DNA of 64,000 nt from Luscinia megarhynchos (Eukaryota > Chordata > Aves > Passeriformes > Turdidae): assembly GCA_034336665.1 (NCBI GenBank), contig JAPFBE010000003.1, positions 64,275,352 through 64,339,351 on the forward strand, given 5' to 3'. Made by a program: the position numbers and the translations under genes. Positions 60,201 through 64,000 of the stretch are shown here, in pieces. The notes beneath the pieces were generated by a model. It was not told where the DNA came from. It was given only the letters and a program-made list of their open reading frames with translations, and searched no databases. The stretch's first letter is position 1, and each line of letters opens with the position of its first letter.

Positions 60201-60255
60201 AGAGAGAGTGATAGAGAAGCTTGCTGGGCTCCTTATGGCCCAGCAGGACAGGAAA
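57255..60255 (+). mobile_element. Avian ERV-type LTR carrying an expanded internal minisatellite
   Basis: Both flanks of the 79-bp array match parts of one avian LTR type known to me. On the left are 'ccagagctgagcccatcag', 'ctctgtgataacacatttaa' (TATA-like, about 57,418-57,437) and 'caagtctgcagacaccaag'. On the right are 'acccccattccccatcccc', 'gggatggggggaagg', an AATAAA at 60069-60074 and 'ttgagtctgttttgcccatg', then 'gagagagagtgatagagaag'. In the family this internal region already contains short degenerate CTGCAGCCC-type subrepeats. No retroviral gene lies on either side, so it appears to be a solo LTR. A second AATAAA at 60304-60309 suggests the 3' boundary could lie somewhat further right. 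The exact 5' end is uncertain, and the family name is left open. Confidence 0.6.
57574..59705 (+). repeat. 79-bp minisatellite, about 27 copies
   Basis: GATCACAGTG-like unit starts recur at 57629, 57708, 57787, 57867 and so on to 59682. Steps are 79 bp apart from five off-size units (two of 80 and three of 78). Each unit has two half-units of about 42 and 37 bp, each beginning CTGCAGCCC. Variant sites (CACGG/CACAG, GATG(T/G/C)TCC, CAGCCCATG/CAGCACATG, TACCCAAC/TACCAAC) are shuffled among units. The final unit degenerates into LTR sequence. Because 79 is not divisible by 3, each minus-strand open frame cycles through all phases, so those frames are artefacts. Confidence 0.98.
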
Positions 60256-61338
60256 GCACTGGAAGGTGAGGGGTGTACTGCATGTAAACTCTCACAGCTA
60301 GTGAATAAACCTTCACTTCTTGCAACCACAGCACCTGTGTTTCCTCAGTCTTCCTGCTGTGTCAGGAATCTTCCTGACTTCATTTACATCTGTGGCATTA
60401 TTTGAGTCAATCAATACTAAACTAAATCTTCAGCAAATGCTAAAATAAAATCTGAATCTAAAGTTGTCTCTTCTTTATAGAGAAGCACAAACATAAGCCA
60501 CACATACTCTGACCATTCTTTGTAAGTCTCTGAAGTTCAGTAAGGCAGCTCTAATATCTGGAAAAACTCCATTTGAGGCATTTTTATTTATTCCTTACTA
60601 TGAATTCTTACTCATTTATTGTCATGAAATGTTATCTACTGTTTGATATATGGTAGAGTAAACTGTGCATTTGAAAGAGGTAGCTGTCTGAAATGATATA
60701 CAAGGTAGTTATTGTAGAAGGCATTAGTTTCAGACAGAAATAGCAAAAGGCAATGCCAGAGACTTCTCCAGCTTACAGCTGGATCAACTTCAAAATCTGA
60801 TTTTTTGTCTAGCCATTCAGAATAGAAGAGTAAGGTTTTTTAATTAAGCCTGTTCATAGCATCTGCAGAACTGGAAAGTTGCCGTCTACATCAGAATAAT
60901 GCTTGAGCTGCTTAAAAGACAAGGTTATGAAGTCAAGAGAAAGAACATCCAGTATTTATAACCCACATCATTAAATTTGTGATAAAACTCTTAATGAAAA
61001 GAAAATAACAATTACACCAATTACATTAATTCTGAAGGGATCCCAAAATTGCAAGTAAGAATTACTTCCCAAATAACTGAAATACAGCAATACTTAAAAA
61101 TTGCATTATACAATTCAGAAGGCCTTTTGTAAAGACAACACAGAGTTATACAATTTTTATTCAAATTTCTAATTTATAAATTTATCAGTATGTTTTAACT
61201 GCCTGAATAATACTGTGAACTTAAAACCAGGATTGGATTACTTATATGATATAAAGTTTAAAATATAAATGGAGGACCAGCGTCCAACACTTGGGCATGA
61301 GACAAAACTCTAAGGTAGATGAACAGAGACATGATTAG
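60256..61338. other. Unique DNA following the LTR
   Basis: The first 100 bp or so, including the AATAAA at 60304, may still belong to the LTR. The rest is AT-rich unique sequence without a recognised feature. Confidence 0.45.
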
Positions 61339-61680
61339 CAGGACAGTAAAGGAAAAAGGCTTGAACCAGTGTCAGACTTTGAAGATAAAATTTTGATGTC
61401 ACCAGATCTAGAGTGGAATTCAGTGACCTTAGAGATTTCTAGTGTCATGGAGAATCCAGAACACCTGTGCAGAGCTGACAGCTATGTCACAGGATTCATG
61501 GGGAAAAATGTGGAGCAGCTGAATTCCAGGAACGTATCCCTACCACCAAAAAGGGCATTAAATTCACATGCACAGGAAACAAAATCTTCTTCCCAGCTGT
61601 ATCATCAACTGATCCAGTTTATCCTAAAAGAGACACCTACAGGTGATCAGCTAAATAATCTTTTAAGAGTGTTGAATTAA
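61339..61680 (+). CDS. Candidate open segment (113 codons to stop), unknown product
   Basis: An open run follows TAGCAG (a weak acceptor-like site, also an in-frame stop at 61336) and closes with TAA at 61678-61680. The conceptual product is hydrophilic. It has an acidic start (VSDFEDKILMSPDLEWNS), a central basic/Pro patch (LPPKRALN) and a C-terminal segment with helix-like Leu/Ile spacing that ends TGDQLNNLLRVLN. That composition is unlike the Phe/Leu/Cys-rich frames that AT-rich noise usually gives. There is no ATG at the front, no strong acceptor and no nearby poly(A) signal (next AATAAA about 400 bp on). No family is recognised. It may be a decayed exon or chance. Confidence 0.17.
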   Translation, partial: QDSKGKRLEPVSDFEDKILMSPDLEWNSVTLEISSVMENPEHLCRADSYVTGFMGKNVEQLNSRNVSLPPKRALNSHAQETKSSSQLYHQLIQFILKETPTGDQLNNLLRVLN

Positions 61681-64000
61681 TGCAACTTATCCCCACTCTG
61701 TTCCCTGTACTGATCTCTTTGTTATATCAGCATCTGAGGCACCTCATGTGAATGTGGAAACTTCTTTTGGGATGCAGAAGCTTAGGTGACAGCAGTCTGG
61801 GCATGACTCCCATCTTGGGTTCTCAAAGATACACATTCTTGAATGATACCTCCAGATATATGTATTGGAATTTACACCAGAAATTGCATAGCCTATCTGG
61901 AGTTCTTTAGAGATTACAAACCTATAGAAACAAATAGGACACTCCCAAATATCAAGTCCACTTTTCCTCAGCTGCAGAATGACAAAGTAAGACAAGTCCT
62001 TTCCTTGCTCTCACACACACCAGAAACCACGACACACTTTATTTCCCATACCAAATGTTGTATTATTAATACAAAAAATAAAAGTAGCAGCAAAAAATAG
62101 TCCTTGACACACAAAGAGTTTAGACAATAACTAAAAGTACCATTGACTTGAGAACATGCAAAAGTGTGACCTGCAAAGTCAAAAACTATGTTGTTTCCAA
62201 GGCAGCACTTTGTCTTGGACATAGCATTAACACTTTCAGCAAAACAAAATAAAGACAAAACAAAAGAGACCTCAGATTGTGGAAGGACCCAGGTTAGTGA
62301 AAACTGCACTATGCTTCTTTGAAAGCCACAGGTTTTGGGCTGGTCAGTCCCTTCAGAAGGTCTACCTTTCTACATGTTCTTCCAAGACTGAAATGAAATC
62401 CAAAGACAAAAAACCCTTAAAATCACGAGGAGTAGCTGTTAGTTCTGAAAGGACATTTATTTTTAACACATAAACAGAATTTACAAGCCAACTTTTCAGT
62501 AACATATGGAATAAATTTGCTATATTCATGTAAGAAAAGCCTAAAGACTTTAGATTTCAGTATTGGTTCAAAGTTTTGGATTTATTTTTCATTTATAGCA
62601 TATGTAAACACATAGTAATGGATGAAAGAAAGAAAATAAAAAGCCAAAACAAAAGGCAAGTAAATTCTCATACAACAGCTTTCTGAATTCTCTAAACAGA
62701 AAGGAGGTACGGTGACTCTATCTGGAAAGCAACTAAAAGAAAATGGCTTTGAGTCAATGTTCTCCTTAACAGACACACTTGAAGGTCATAAAGATGAAAA
62801 GCAAAGGCTGCCAACAGCTGGAAACAAACTTATATTCTCAAACAAAATTATGACCTGATATATAAGACAAAGTTACATCATAAGGATACTTGGCCTTCCC
62901 ACCATGTGATTTTTTCCATGCTCTGTCAGTTCAGCAATATTTAATCTGACTTCTTTTCAGAACTACTTATTTATTACAAAGACTATTATTTATACTGAAC
63001 ACCATTTTAAATAGACTTAAAACAGAGACATATTGAAGGATTTTAAAATTTTAGGCACACAAAGATAATTACAATACAATAACATTCTTTCTGGGCTTGA
63101 GGGAAATAAAATGAAGGGCCCTGCTGTCAGATACTGCACTTATCAGTTATTAATTTTACTACAGTTAAAACTAGTATTAAATAGCTTAATCCAGACTTCC
63201 TTTAAAAGTCTCACTGCAGAGGAGTCCCAACTGCCATTTCATGTGCATTAACTGGAAGTATAGCTCAGCACAATCACCATTTGGTATTTGCTCAATCTGT
63301 ACAGAAACCCTGCAGCTGGCTAAGTTCCTGATACCAGAGCTCACCTGACACCCAGAATGCTGCACTTGGGACTTATCAGAAGAAATGTGCTCCTGATGGC
63401 TCTGAAAACTCAGCACCTATTTCATGCATAATAAACCAGATAAAGTGTTCCTCCAGGCTCAGGCCTTTTACCTTAAGATCTCAATTCTTGAGGCATGTTC
63501 AGAGCACATGCAGTGTAGCAGTCTCTCCATAAGGGAAGATTGAAGTGTCCCTCTTTCCATCATTGCACCCTGATTAGAGTGATTAGCAAAGATTTGTATG
63601 ATGGACCATTTAAGTCCACTCCTTTCTTGGGTGATTAAAGATACTGTTCCTGCTGTCCCAGGGAACCCCCTTACCACAGCTCTAGGATATTCAGAAAAAT
63701 ATGTTTCTAGCATAAGACAACATGAGGGAAGAATGGGAAAAATGGGAGTTCTTTTTGTTACCTCCATTCAAATTGGGCCATATTTCATTATCAAGAAAAG
63801 GTTTTTCAAACTAGATAGGGAGAAAGAACATGGAAGACAGTGAGGAAAAAACCCAGAGAAAGGACTGATAAATGTGGATGTAATCTTTGATCATGTTTTG
63901 ACAGCAAGGTACTGATGTTGCCCTCATTTTGTTACTATGGCTTTACCTTCAAAGGAATTCCTGTTCCATGATCCAGCTGCAGAGAAACTGGGAAATGTTA
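61681..64000. other. Unique DNA to the window edge
   Basis: No gene or repeat family is recognised. Open frames of up to 113 codons (61968-62309, minus strand) lack motifs. The sequence around 63.2-63.45 kb is balanced and could be a very old repeat remnant, but I cannot name it. Confidence 0.5.

Overview
The window looks like gene-poor vertebrate nuclear DNA from a bird, quite possibly a songbird. The evidence is at least seven CR1 LINE remnants in both orientations, two LTR remnants of avian endogenous-retrovirus type, ancient amniote repeats (MIR-like, old CR1), AT-rich unique sequence, many microsatellites, and no compact gene structure. There are no operons, ribosome binding sites, tRNAs, rRNAs or CRISPR arrays. 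Assignment to birds rests on recognising repeat families by eye; the species is not determined.

Layout. 1-7.5 kb: unique AT-rich DNA with nothing recognisable. 7.6-8.9 kb: a GC-richer block and a candidate 135-bp exon. 8.9-14.8 kb: unique DNA. 14.8-16.3 kb: a CR1 copy with its 5' and 3' parts joined by a large internal deletion, then a GATA array. 18-21 kb: two CR1 3' ends, a CA repeat and a perfect inverted repeat. 23.7-24.2 kb: a probable solo LTR on the minus strand. 25.9-26.3 kb: a two-phase pentanucleotide array, followed by a 54-bp splice-flanked open segment that reads like the arginine-finger stretch of a RhoGAP domain. 30.5-30.9 kb: CR1 (minus). 32-37 kb: unique sequence that looks conserved in style, with a Cys-rich candidate terminal exon near 33 kb. 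40-44 kb: an old CR1, a GGAAT array on the tail of another CR1, a MIR-like SINE, a candidate terminal exon and another CR1. 49.4-50.7 kb: two related direct copies of an unidentified sequence of about 160 bp. 51.8-52.4 kb: CR1 (plus). 57.3-60.3 kb: an LTR whose internal repeats have expanded into about 27 copies of a 79-bp minisatellite. 61.3-61.7 kb: a candidate open segment.

No complete protein-coding gene can be asserted. The coding-like entries are single candidate exons at low confidence. Open frames of 140-166 codons occur about as often as chance allows in this much AT-rich DNA. The best-supported unusual structure is the LTR-embedded minisatellite. The most interesting coding hint is the RhoGAP-like mini-exon.
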